From: Pseudoalteromonas sp. S16_S37
GTDB lineage: Bacteria > Pseudomonadota > Gammaproteobacteria > Enterobacterales > Alteromonadaceae
Direction of reading: 5' to 3'
DNA: 64,000 nt
NCBI RefSeq assembly: GCF_014694405.1
Contig: NZ_JAAUWV010000011.1
Coordinates: forward strand, 1 to 64,000
Below, one piece after another: positions 26,505 to 35,080 of the stretch (the stretch's first letter is position 1; each line of letters opens with the position of its first letter). Position numbers and translations under genes: made by a program. The notes under the pieces are model-generated. The model worked only from the letters and a program-made list of their open reading frames with translations. It was not told the origin of the DNA and did not search any database.

Positions 26505-27976
26505 GACGCTTTATTTATGCTATGTACATTATGTGTTGCTTTGAGTTATTAGCAATCGAGTCGGTAAAGTTAAAAAATACTATTCGTCAGGGGGCCGGAG
26601 AAATTGATTTGCTCGTTGCACATATTGCCGATAAAAGCCCAACAGTAGGCGACCTGGAGTGGTTTAGGCAAGATAACAGTGGTCATTTGGTATTTGCCAT
26701 TGATGTTAATGAGGCAGCCAGTGGAAGCGAAAAAGCCCAGTCGCAAGCCGTAACGATAAAAAATGCCTATGTTACGGTTGTTACTCCAAGCGGAACAAAG
26801 CAGTACAGCGAATTTTTTACGCCAACAAGCACTGTAGTTGCATCTGATAATGATACCCAACGAACTTTACATTATACCGTAATAGGCGACAGCGGCTCTT
26901 CAAGGATAACTGGCAGCACTGATAGTGATATTTATGGTTCATCTTTTGATGGCACTTTATCAATCTCTGTTCCTGATGATATTTCTAATGCTATCAGCGC
27001 GTCATTAACGGTTGAGTTTTTACAGACCAACACGTCGCTTGGCGATCCTGAAGCTTTTTACGATTTTAGCGGCGGTTATGAAGATGTTGCTATATTGAGT
27101 TATAAAGACAAGGTGTATTTAGAAGAAACCGCACCGGGTGTTAGTGAAGCTCCTTTGGTCGTTGCCAACAGCGAAGTGATAGTCACGCCAGACGCTTGGT
27201 TTTACTATCCAAGCAATGGTTCATTTTTTGTTGTGAGCTACGAGGACAGCTACCCTCAACGAGGTGATTACGACTTTAACGACTTAGTAGTTGGCTATAG
27301 AGTAGGGTTTGGGATACGAGATAATCAGGTAATTTCGCTCACCGCAACGGGTTATATGATTGCTCGTGGGGCATCATATACCCATGATTGGTATTTACAT
27401 ATACCGTTTAGCACATCGGTATCTGCAATTGCGACTATCAATATTTACCAACCCGGTTCCTCTGTACAAATTTCTGGCTATCCTAAGTCAACACGGTTAT
27501 CCAACGCTGCAGAAATGCTGGTTTTTAAAGATTCAAAAAGCCTAATGTCTATTCCAGGATTTGAATTTGCCAACACTCTACAGGACGCGCCGATTATACA
27601 AGGAAGCAAGTTCACAGTCGTTATGCACTTTGATACGCCCATACCCATGGCGAGTATACCCAATGCCCCTTATGATCCGTATTTATATACCGAAGTAACT
27701 GGGCAAGAGATACACCTTCCCGGTAATGGCACTCGGCTTAGTTTCTCGGCTAACAGTGGCAACGTAGACACGCAGTACAAAGACTCGCAAGGTTATCCTT
27801 ATGCGCTTGTTTTTCCTGAAGACTGGCTCCCTCCAATAGAACACGTAGATTTAGGTGATGCATACGTTAAGTTTTTATCGTATAGCAGAGGGGATGGCAG
27901 TGGCGACACAAGTTGGTATTTAAGCCCGAATGCTGAAAAAACCAAGAATATTGGTCAGGCGTTTTGGAAATGGTAA
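26501..27976 (+). CDS. LruC-domain secreted protein
   Basis: A 491-aa exported protein with an N-terminal signal-like segment (MRRFIYAMYIMCCFELLAIE). The hallmark of the LruC/DUF4842 domain, the acidic DYDFNDLVVGYRV motif, begins near residue 255, and the domain seems to run to about 480. The motif looks like a Ca2+-binding loop. The family is found in surface or matrix-associated proteins and has no enzymatic assignment. It is coupled to the upstream lipoprotein (ATGA) and followed by an EEP-family protein after 24 bp. Together with the sigma54-like promoter, this suggests a biofilm-matrix or surface component, which is inference. Confidence 0.82.
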   Translation: MRRFIYAMYIMCCFELLAIESVKLKNTIRQGAGEIDLLVAHIADKSPTVGDLEWFRQDNSGHLVFAIDVNEAASGSEKAQSQAVTIKNAYVTVVTPSGTKQYSEFFTPTSTVVASDNDTQRTLHYTVIGDSGSSRITGSTDSDIYGSSFDGTLSISVPDDISNAISASLTVEFLQTNTSLGDPEAFYDFSGGYEDVAILSYKDKVYLEETAPGVSEAPLVVANSEVIVTPDAWFYYPSNGSFFVVSYEDSYPQRGDYDFNDLVVGYRVGFGIRDNQVISLTATGYMIARGASYTHDWYLHIPFSTSVSAIATINIYQPGSSVQISGYPKSTRLSNAAEMLVFKDSKSLMSIPGFEFANTLQDAPIIQGSKFTVVMHFDTPIPMASIPNAPYDPYLYTEVTGQEIHLPGNGTRLSFSANSGNVDTQYKDSQGYPYALVFPEDWLPPIEHVDLGDAYVKFLSYSRGDGSGDTSWYLSPNAEKTKNIGQAFWKW

Positions 27977-28000
27977 CAGTATTGAAAAGCGAGTATTAAT

Positions 28001-28912
28001 TTGAAATACACACCGATTGCTGTTTATGGCTTATTTTTAAGCGCAGCATTTTTTAGCTCGCGGTTGGGGTATTTGGGCGATCTCATCGCGAGCTTTCGTT
28101 ATCAATGGTTAATGTTGTCATTATTACCCGCGCTACTTGTCTTTTTTTATCATCGCCACTTAGGAGCAATGCTTTTTATCACAAGCTTTACTCTTATAGC
28201 CGTTCATTTAAACTGGTTCTCAGATTTGACTGTTGCAGCTAAAGGCTCGGCTAAGTTGTCGGTAAGGCAAATAAATCTAAGTTATTACAATCCTCATATT
28301 GTCGAGCAAATGTCGCATCTGGCTTTACAAAATTGGGATGTGTTGATAGTGCAAGAATTTAACGATAATAACAAAGCGCTGTTTGAGACAATAAAGCCTA
28401 AATTTTATAGATTTGGCTCAGATGATCGTGTTGGTTTTCCTATGGGGCTTGGCGTCATTTCTCGTTATCCATTGTTAAGTAGCAAGGTGGTGTACGCCTA
28501 CACACAACGCGTTGGATACATTGAGTTAGACCTGTTAGTTACTGATAAAATCATTAAATTGTTTGCAATTCATCCCCCATCTCCGAGAAGTTATAAAGAC
28601 TGGAAGTTAAGAAACGAATTACTACAGACGATTCATGTGCTAACACAAAAGCTGGATGGTTTTTGGTTTATAAGTGGCGACTTTAACACAGTACCTTGGT
28701 CCGATTATTTTCATTATTCTAGGAAATCTTTATGCTCTAATGCGTTAGCAAATTACCAAACTTGGCAACATTTGAAGGGCTTCCCTTTGATGTTGACAGG
28801 GTTACCCATAGATAACTGTGTTGTAAGTCAAAATATGGCTGTCAGCGGACTAAAAATTGAAGAGTTTGTTGGTAGTGACCATCACCTACTTAGCTACGAC
28901 GTTAGCTTTTAG
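28001..28912 (+). CDS. membrane-anchored endonuclease/exonuclease/phosphatase (EEP) family protein
   Basis: A 303-aa protein from a TTG start. Two or three hydrophobic segments occupy residues 1-75, and an EEP domain follows. Motifs seen are VLIVQEFNDN (metal-binding Glu, near 115), AIHPPSPRS, FISGDFNT (near 225) and GSDHHLLS (near 290), the usual Glu/Asp-Asn/Asp-His catalytic set. Related proteins (YafD-like) have no firm substrate; nuclease, phosphodiesterase or lipid phosphatase activity are all possible. No later in-frame ATG retains the membrane segments, which supports the TTG. The 3' end overlaps the convergent receiver gene by 27 bp. It is likely the third gene of the LruC operon. Confidence 0.82.
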   Translation: MKYTPIAVYGLFLSAAFFSSRLGYLGDLIASFRYQWLMLSLLPALLVFFYHRHLGAMLFITSFTLIAVHLNWFSDLTVAAKGSAKLSVRQINLSYYNPHIVEQMSHLALQNWDVLIVQEFNDNNKALFETIKPKFYRFGSDDRVGFPMGLGVISRYPLLSSKVVYAYTQRVGYIELDLLVTDKIIKLFAIHPPSPRSYKDWKLRNELLQTIHVLTQKLDGFWFISGDFNTVPWSDYFHYSRKSLCSNALANYQTWQHLKGFPLMLTGLPIDNCVVSQNMAVSGLKIEEFVGSDHHLLSYDVSF

Positions 28913-29296
28913 TTCGTTAAGTTCATTTTTCAAAGCGCAATTTTCCAACAACAGCGCAACGACAGATTCTAACTCAAAGTTATCCCATGGTTTAGACACA
29001 ATGATGTGCGCTATATCATTACGTAGTGCATCTCGACATTCATCAATATCGGTATATCCGCTTATTAGCATTCTTCCAGAATTAGGGAAGTACGCTGCGA
29101 ATTCTTTTAGTACTGTAAAACCATCCAAATGTGGCATTTTTATGTCTGATAATATCAGGTCATAATGGCAGTGCTCAAAACTCTCAACTGCTTTAAGTGG
29201 ATCGCTGTACAAAGTTAAGTCGTAGCGTCTGGCAAAAAGTCGATTTAACGCTCTAAGTACTGGCTCTTCATCATCAACAATAAGTATTTTGTACAT
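28886..29296 (-). CDS. response regulator, receiver domain only
   Basis: A 136-aa CheY-like receiver with DDE at 8-10, phospho-acceptor Asp51 in LSDIKMP and the lysine in SKPWDN (near 103). A short helical tail (about 118-136) follows and there is no DNA-binding or enzymatic output. The KPW context is common in receivers attached to HD-GYP or PP2C outputs, but here it stands alone. It begins 1 bp after the end of the GT2 gene, so both are on one transcript, expressed from the minus-strand sigma54-like promoter at 30263-30278. It might tune the syp-like phosphorelay as a competing phosphate sink. Confidence 0.9.
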   Translation of the reverse strand: MYKILIVDDEEPVLRALNRLFARRYDLTLYSDPLKAVESFEHCHYDLILSDIKMPHLDGFTVLKEFAAYFPNSGRMLISGYTDIDECRDALRNDIAHIIVSKPWDNFELESVVALLLENCALKNELNELKANVVAK

Positions 29297-29297
29297 G

Positions 29298-30227
29298 TTA
29301 TGTCCTTGCAGTTACAAGTTGTTTTAGGTCGTGTATTAAATGCTTAGCGTTGCGTTTATGTGGATTTAAACTAAACGCACAAACGGCGTAAAAAAGAGCA
29401 CTAAACTTTTTGCCTTGTTCACGTTGATACTCACCGTGGCATTCACTCATTCTGGCTGTTGTTTTTATCTTGGTTTTTAAACTGACGGGATTTTTAGCGT
29501 ATACACGCGCAATGATGTCTTGCATTGCTTCAATGCGACGAGTTCTGTTAGCCGTGATTGAATCTGAACGCATTAAATATCCCATGGCACACCGATAAGT
29601 GTATGCAACATTTCCAATAGAAGCGAGATTTAACCAGCAGTCCCAATCGCTTGCGCTTTTAAGTGAAGGATTAAAGCTGTTTACTCTTTTTATCGCATCG
29701 CTGCTAACCATCACTGAAGAAGTGCCAATTACGTTAGCACACAGCAATAAATCTAGCGGGTTTTCTAGAAGCATATAATCTGTTGAGTCTTTAAGTTGCG
29801 ACTGATAGAACTCAGGCCAATAGGAAAAACAATCTATTATTGGCTGATATTGCTCAGTCACATGCATGTAATTGGTAAAGCTTAAAACACATTCACGGTG
29901 AGCCTTCATATAGCTGAGTTGATCTTTTAGTTTGTCGTCAATCCAATAGTCATCGGCGTCCAAAAAAGCGATGTAGGGCGCACGAGCAAGCCCTATGGCT
30001 CGGTTTCTCGCTGCAACTACACCAGATCTATGCTGTTTTATTAAAACGAGATTGGAAAGCGTTTTTTGTGCAAGTTCTAACCATTCGATACTGCCATCAT
30101 CAGAGCCGTCATCAACGACGATAATTTCAGTAATAACACCTCGTTGCTTTAAAATGCTGGCAAATGCAATGGGGAGGTATTGCTTACAGTTAAAATTGGG
30201 AATGACCACGCTTACATCATATTTCAT
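29298..30227 (-). CDS. family 2 glycosyltransferase
   Basis: A 309-aa GT-A enzyme. I chose the ATG at 30227 because GGAG lies nine bases upstream and the protein then begins directly with the fold (MKYDVSVVIPNFNCKQYLP). A longer frame to 30290 would add 21 residues before it. Motifs are VVDDGSDDGS (near 38-47) and the metal-binding FLDADDYW (near 91-98). There are no membrane segments. It probably adds a sugar to the lipid-linked exopolysaccharide repeat unit. It is divergent from the main biosynthetic operon, with a shared TTGCA-N3-TGCAA site in between. Confidence 0.92.
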   Translation of the reverse strand: MKYDVSVVIPNFNCKQYLPIAFASILKQRGVITEIIVVDDGSDDGSIEWLELAQKTLSNLVLIKQHRSGVVAARNRAIGLARAPYIAFLDADDYWIDDKLKDQLSYMKAHRECVLSFTNYMHVTEQYQPIIDCFSYWPEFYQSQLKDSTDYMLLENPLDLLLCANVIGTSSVMVSSDAIKRVNSFNPSLKSASDWDCWLNLASIGNVAYTYRCAMGYLMRSDSITANRTRRIEAMQDIIARVYAKNPVSLKTKIKTTARMSECHGEYQREQGKKFSALFYAVCAFSLNPHKRNAKHLIHDLKQLVTART

Positions 30228-30262
30228 AACTAGGTTCTCCAAAAAAGATCTATCACTAGCTA

Positions 30263-30278
30263 CGCAATAAAAGCGCCA
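30263..30278 (-). promoter_or_regulatory. sigma54-like promoter of GT2/receiver operon
   Basis: On the minus strand TGGCGCTTTTATTGCG, a near-consensus -24/-12 element (TGGCAC-N5-TTGCW, GG and GC 12 bp apart). It starts 51 bp before the ATG at 30227. The palindrome centre at 30336 is 58 bp upstream, the same distance as to the divergent plus-strand element. Confidence 0.72.
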
Positions 30279-30329
30279 ATCAAAAAACACGGTTTTTAGC
30301 CCACTTTGGGGGGATATTTATAATTTGCG

Positions 30330-30342
30330 TTGCAATATGCAA
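30330..30342. promoter_or_regulatory. TTGCA-N3-TGCAA palindrome (site 2) between divergent promoters
   Basis: TTGCAATATGCAA. Its centre (30336) is exactly 58 bp from the first base of each of two divergent sigma54-like elements, so a single activator site could serve both operons. Confidence 0.75.
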
Positions 30343-30393
30343 ATATTGCGTGCGAATTTGCTAATTTGAACTGTAAATCAGCGGTATTTGAGC

Positions 30394-30409
30394 AGGTATG
30401 ATAATTGCC
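30394..30409 (+). promoter_or_regulatory. sigma54-like promoter of the polysaccharide biosynthesis operon
   Basis: AGGTATGATAATTGCC keeps the essential GG (-24) and TTGC (-12) at correct spacing. It starts 48 bp before the ATG at 30442, and the TTGCA-N3-TGCAA site lies 58 bp upstream. Confidence 0.65.
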
Positions 30410-30441
30410 CTTACTAACTAATATCGTTAGGAGTGCATATT

Positions 30442-31593
30442 ATGAAACATATCGCTATTTTGGTTCCCAGTTTTCCAATCGCGTCTGAAACATTTGTGAT
30501 AACGGAGATTAATGCGCTGGTATCTACTGGTCACAAAGTTACAGTATTAGCCTTTAATACTCATCGCTTTACCTCGAATTTAGCTGCAAGCGTTGAAGTA
30601 TTTTCCATTGCAAAACCAAAGCTAAGTGACTTCCTCAAACCTCACGCGATAAGCACTCGGCTGTTCAAAGCGCTATGTACTGCGGCAAAATTTAAGTCTA
30701 TTTCAACGCGCTCATTAATAGGTTATGGCGCTGCTTTAGCAAATCTTATCAAAGAGCTTAAAGTTGACCACTTACACTGCCACTTTATGCATGGGCCTTT
30801 AGCCTACGGTATTGTAGGCGCGCGGCTTGCTGGCGTTACTGTGTCCTCAATTGGGCACGGTCATGATGTGTATGTGAACGGCGCAGACATAAAACAAAAA
30901 CTCGATGAGTGCGATTTTGTTGTGGCGGTGTGCAAAGATATGAAATCGCAATTTGAACGACTTACAAATACGCAAACCAAGTTGCTGCACTGCGGTGTAA
31001 ATTTAAACATATTCTCCCATAAAGTTAAGGCCTTAAACTCAGAGATAAAACTCATTTTTATTGGCCGCTTGGTGGAAAAAAAGGGCCTGCAGTTTTTGTT
31101 TCCCGCCATTAAACGTCTGCAAAGACATGCCTATATATCACTCGATATAGTCGGTGATGGGCCTATGTTTGAAGTGCTAGAAACCTTGAGTTACGAGCTT
31201 GGGATCAACCGCCAAGTTCGCTTTATTGGTCGAAAATCACCGCAATGGATAGCCGACAATTGCCGTAAATATACTGCATTAGTGGCGCCATTTTGTGTTG
31301 CTAGCAACGGCGATAGAGATACAGGTCCATTAGTATTAAAAGAAGCGATGGCCTGCGGCATCCCAGTGCTATCAACAAAGCTCATGGGGGTAACAGAAAT
31401 TGTTACAGACAAAGTGGGCATGCTCTGTGAACCCGGCGATGAAGATGCTCTATTTGAGATGTTGAAAGCATTTTGCCAACTCAGTCCTTATGTTCGTTAT
31501 GTTATGGGCATCAATGCAAACAAACTTGTGTCACGCTACTTCAACGCACAGTTGCAAGCTAAAAAGCTCTCTAGCTGGGTTCAAACACTATAG
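30442..31593 (+). CDS. family 4 glycosyltransferase
   Basis: A 383-aa GT-B enzyme that starts MKHIAILVPSFPIASETFV, typical of colanic-acid-type transferases. AGGAG at 30429-30433 fixes the ATG at 30442, although an in-frame GTG exists at 30433. The acceptor domain spans about 1-180 (HCHFMHGPLAYGIVGARLAG, GHGHDVYV). The donor domain spans about 190-375 with FIGRLVEKKGLQFL, the E-x7-E region GPLVLKEAMACGIPVL and a following glutamate. It would transfer one sugar in assembling the repeat unit. First gene of the operon Wzx-Wzy-acyltransferase-GT. Confidence 0.92.
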   Translation: MKHIAILVPSFPIASETFVITEINALVSTGHKVTVLAFNTHRFTSNLAASVEVFSIAKPKLSDFLKPHAISTRLFKALCTAAKFKSISTRSLIGYGAALANLIKELKVDHLHCHFMHGPLAYGIVGARLAGVTVSSIGHGHDVYVNGADIKQKLDECDFVVAVCKDMKSQFERLTNTQTKLLHCGVNLNIFSHKVKALNSEIKLIFIGRLVEKKGLQFLFPAIKRLQRHAYISLDIVGDGPMFEVLETLSYELGINRQVRFIGRKSPQWIADNCRKYTALVAPFCVASNGDRDTGPLVLKEAMACGIPVLSTKLMGVTEIVTDKVGMLCEPGDEDALFEMLKAFCQLSPYVRYVMGINANKLVSRYFNAQLQAKKLSSWVQTL

Positions 31594-31603
31594 GTGGTGC
31601 GTT

Positions 31604-33022
31604 ATGAGTGGCCTAAAGCAAATAGCATATTATGGGATAGCCGTCTTAGTTCTCAAAGGGCTTGGTTTTTTAATGATGCCAATAGTTACAAGGGTGCTAA
31701 GCCAGCAAGAGTATGGTTATTTAAATTTTTTAGTAACGGTGTGCGCAGCGTGTTCACTGCTTCTAAGCCTTGGCCTACCCGAATTAATTTTTAAACACAA
31801 AAGTACTAATAAACAGGAAGTTGCTTCGTTGGTTAGAGACTGTGCTTTGGTGAGTATTACCTGTTGTTCATTACTCACTTTAGGTACTGTTATGTTCGCA
31901 AGCGAGATAGTTGCCATGCTGCCTGCTGAAGTGCAAAAACTAGACTTGTATCTTTTACTCGTCAATTTGTATTGCTCGGCAATGTTGGCGATTCCCTATA
32001 GCTATTGGCGAGTACAGGGTAATGCAAAAGCCTACTGTGTTATTGCTCTTTTGCATGGCGTTGCGCAAAGTAGCTTAACGCTGCTGTTTTTATACGGTGG
32101 TTTAGGTGTAACGGGGGTTATGTTATCTGGCGCGATTTGCTGCGCGGTCACGATGTTTATAGCCTTTGCAAAGATACGGTTTGCATTGCTTTTGAGCCTT
32201 AAAACTTATCCGCTGGTCATTAAAAAAGCTGATCTGTATTTCCTGTTATCTATTGTGTTCTCAAGTATCTGTTTATACGCGTGTAATGGTGCTGAAAACT
32301 GGTTTATTGTATCAAGCTCAGATACACAAACGTTGGCTATTTATTTTGTGGCTGCACAGTTTGCCCTGATGACATCTTTTGCGTTTGAGCCAATAAGAAT
32401 GTGGTGGTTTGCTAAACGTTTCGAAAAACTTGCCTACGACAAAAAGCAATACGGTTATGAAACTATCCGCAGCTTAAATCTAGCTATCCTCATCAGCATG
32501 GTCATGCTGATTTTTAGCGAGCAATTAATCGCAATTTTACTTCCTAGTAGTTACTCACAAAGCGCCACGTGGGTTACGTTGTTAATCGTTGTTGTGGTTT
32601 TGCGCCATCATGCGGACCTTTTGAACATAGGTTGCTATACCCAGCGTAATGCTCAGCTTGTGGTAGTGATTAACGCGGTATCGGCGTTGATAATGCTGGG
32701 TATGATGTCGGTGCTTGTGCCTAAATACTTAATGATGGGTGCTGTATTGTCTTTAGTTATCGTGCATGGTCTTAGAGCGTTAGCATTTTATTTCCTAAGC
32801 CAAATGCTTGAACCAGTTCCTTATAAACTAACTCATATTCTCGGTGCATGGATATGTATGATTACGCTGCTTGGTACTGGCTATATAAGTAGCGAATTTA
32901 TCACTGCCAAACGACTGCTCATTTTGCTGTTGTTTGTGGCACATCTAACTTATCTCTACCGTAACGATGTCATGGGTATCGTAAAGCGTGTAGCAATTGC
33001 TTGGGAGCATCGCTATGCGTGA
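31604..33022 (+). CDS. Wzx-type polysaccharide flippase
   Basis: A 472-aa membrane protein with about 12-14 hydrophobic segments, starting MSGLKQIAYYGIAVLVLKGL. It belongs to the MOP/MVF polysaccharide transporter family that flips undecaprenyl-linked repeat units across the inner membrane. GGTGG seven bases upstream supports the ATG at 31604; the open frame extends further upstream into the preceding gene but without a sensible start. It overlaps the Wzy-like gene by 8 bp. It occupies the position of SypK in the Vibrio syp order as I remember it. Confidence 0.87.
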   Translation: MSGLKQIAYYGIAVLVLKGLGFLMMPIVTRVLSQQEYGYLNFLVTVCAACSLLLSLGLPELIFKHKSTNKQEVASLVRDCALVSITCCSLLTLGTVMFASEIVAMLPAEVQKLDLYLLLVNLYCSAMLAIPYSYWRVQGNAKAYCVIALLHGVAQSSLTLLFLYGGLGVTGVMLSGAICCAVTMFIAFAKIRFALLLSLKTYPLVIKKADLYFLLSIVFSSICLYACNGAENWFIVSSSDTQTLAIYFVAAQFALMTSFAFEPIRMWWFAKRFEKLAYDKKQYGYETIRSLNLAILISMVMLIFSEQLIAILLPSSYSQSATWVTLLIVVVVLRHHADLLNIGCYTQRNAQLVVVINAVSALIMLGMMSVLVPKYLMMGAVLSLVIVHGLRALAFYFLSQMLEPVPYKLTHILGAWICMITLLGTGYISSEFITAKRLLILLLFVAHLTYLYRNDVMGIVKRVAIAWEHRYA

Positions 33023-34379
33023 TTTAATCTATCAAAATCGGCTTTTCCTAAGTGGCTTGGGTATTGCGCTAATCGTACTTGCGGTATACCAAGGGGCTGG
33101 AATATTAGCCGCGTTTGCACTAGTTATTCTGCCATTTGCAGCATTTAGTGCCATTCGTGTCAGTATTGCATTTATTATTCTGTTCATTTTGTTTAGTTAC
33201 TTTCGTTTGCACGAGGCATTCCCAGTGCTGATGCCGTTCAAAATTCCTAAGCTACTCGCGGTCGCTTCGATATTTGGGATCGTTTGGCACCTGTTTATTT
33301 CTTTACGGTTAAAACCACATTGGAATTCTTGCCATGTGCTTTTTGCGGTGCTGTTTTTTTGGCTTACCGTGTGTGTATTTATGGCAAGTAATAGGGCCGT
33401 TGCGATGGAATATTGGAGCGGTGTGCTTACCAAGGTGTTTATTATGGTATTTGCAATCAGTTGGTGGATGACCAGTGCTAAGCACTTTAGTGTTGTGCGT
33501 ATTGGCATCATGCTATCCGGTACCCTGATTGCGCTTGTTGCCATAAACAACAAGGCAAATGGTATTGGCCTTGTTGAAGGCACACGAGTCACCATATCCC
33601 GCGAATTACGATCGCAACTTGGTGATCCTAACGATCTGTCATTAGTGCTGATGTTTCCAGTATCTTTTCTCGCTGCTGAGCTTTTTGATCAAGGTAATAA
33701 CAAATGGCGAAGGCTCGCTGCGGCAATCGGCTTAATGCTCGTAATTAGTGGTGTTATTGCTACTCAAAGTAGGGGAGGTTTACTGGGCATAGCGGCTGTT
33801 ATGAGCTTTTTTATTTACCAAAGAGTAAAAAATCCCATCATTGTTGGTGCGATAGGCCTTGTTGGTATGCTGGCTATGATGCTCTTTGCGGGCATATCAG
33901 ACAGACAAAGTGGTGGTGCTTCGGAAGAGGGCGTTGATGCATCGGCTATGGGTAGGATCTATGCCTGGCAAGCTGCAATAAATATGGCTTTGAGTAATCC
34001 ATTGACGGGTGTCGGAGTTAACAACTTCTTTGTAAATTATTATTTTTACAGCCCTCATTGGGATGGCAAGAATCATGCAGTTCATAGTACCTGGTTTCAA
34101 GTATTGGGCGAAACTGGGTTTGTTGGGCTGTTGGTATTTATCATGTTGATCGTTGGGATCTTTAGAAGTTTGGCACGAATAGAGCGTCTAAACGCACTTA
34201 ATAAAGACAATCAACTTATTGTAAATAGTATGGCGTTAAAAGCTGGAATGATTGGTTTTATGGTGTCTGGCACGTTTTTAACGCAAGCATTCACATGGCC
34301 TTTATACATTATTTTATCGCTGACGATCGCATTAGAAAAGCTGTCAGCTGATAAAGCGAAGGGGGAGTTATGTACATAG
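33015..34379 (+). CDS. O-antigen ligase/Wzy polymerase-like membrane protein
   Basis: A 454-aa protein with about 11-12 membrane segments and the Wzy_C/O-antigen-ligase pattern: a long periplasmic loop around 295-345 with PLTGVGVNNFFVNYY and HAVHSTWFQVLGETGFVGL. It likely polymerises flipped repeat units. The ATG at 33015 has GGGAG upstream and overlaps the flippase stop by 8 bp; the next gene overlaps by 10 bp, indicating tight coupling. It could instead be a ligase, but with no LPS genes nearby, polymerase is favoured. Confidence 0.85.
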   Translation: MRDLIYQNRLFLSGLGIALIVLAVYQGAGILAAFALVILPFAAFSAIRVSIAFIILFILFSYFRLHEAFPVLMPFKIPKLLAVASIFGIVWHLFISLRLKPHWNSCHVLFAVLFFWLTVCVFMASNRAVAMEYWSGVLTKVFIMVFAISWWMTSAKHFSVVRIGIMLSGTLIALVAINNKANGIGLVEGTRVTISRELRSQLGDPNDLSLVLMFPVSFLAAELFDQGNNKWRRLAAAIGLMLVISGVIATQSRGGLLGIAAVMSFFIYQRVKNPIIVGAIGLVGMLAMMLFAGISDRQSGGASEEGVDASAMGRIYAWQAAINMALSNPLTGVGVNNFFVNYYFYSPHWDGKNHAVHSTWFQVLGETGFVGLLVFIMLIVGIFRSLARIERLNALNKDNQLIVNSMALKAGMIGFMVSGTFLTQAFTWPLYIILSLTIALEKLSADKAKGELCT

Positions 34380-35077
34380 CAATCAAAAAATGGCTAAAAA
34401 CCAGCGAGAGTCCTTGGGCCTGTAAATTATTCAAATTTGCAAAACAAATTCGCAATCCGCAATGCATTGTTGTTCCAATGTTGCACAGTGGTATTTACAG
34501 CTTGCATCGTTTTATAGCCATGTTTATATCCCAAATGCTGCGAGTTTTTTACTTCACCCCAGTATTTAAAAGCCAAGTAAAAGGGTCAAAAAACAATTTG
34601 TGTTTGTACAGTGGAATGCCGCAAATATTAGGTGATTTGACTATTACGTTAGGTGATGATGTGCGGTTATCAGGTATAAGTACATTTTGTGGGCGCAGCT
34701 GTGCAGCAACTCGTCCACAATTGATCATAGGTAATAATGTTGATATTGGCTGGCAAAATGCGTTTTCAGTAGGCACCAAAATTGTGCTTGAAGACAATGT
34801 GCGTTTAGCGGGGAGAATTTTTTTAGCTGGATTTGCAGGTCACCCGATAGATTGCACAGCACGCGCTCAAGGCTTACCTGATGAAGATTATCAAGCGGAT
34901 GATATTGTTATTAAGCAAGGGGCATGGCTTGGTACGGGTGTAACTGTATTAGCTGGTGTAACAATCGGCGAGGGAGCAATCATTGGTGCCGGTGCAGTGG
35001 TAACAAAAGATGTACCGCCTTATTGTATCGCCGCAGGCAATCCAGCCAAAGTGGTAAAACGTATGAGTGAGGAATAA
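34370..35077 (+). CDS. left-handed beta-helix (hexapeptide) acyltransferase
   Basis: A 235-aa protein whose C-terminal half (about 85-230) shows hexapeptide repeats and ends with a WbbJ/CysE-like signature (GAWLGTGVTVLAGVTIGEGA, then PAKVVKRM). Such enzymes O-acetylate sugars from acetyl-CoA. The N-terminal ~70 residues are basic and hydrophobic, perhaps membrane-associated. GGGGGAG precedes the ATG, which overlaps the Wzy-like gene by 10 bp. The Vibrio syp locus also has an acetyltransferase (SypM) at this position. Confidence 0.88.
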   Translation: MYIAIKKWLKTSESPWACKLFKFAKQIRNPQCIVVPMLHSGIYSLHRFIAMFISQMLRVFYFTPVFKSQVKGSKNNLCLYSGMPQILGDLTITLGDDVRLSGISTFCGRSCAATRPQLIIGNNVDIGWQNAFSVGTKIVLEDNVRLAGRIFLAGFAGHPIDCTARAQGLPDEDYQADDIVIKQGAWLGTGVTVLAGVTIGEGAIIGAGAVVTKDVPPYCIAAGNPAKVVKRMSEE

Positions 35078-35080
35078 GTT

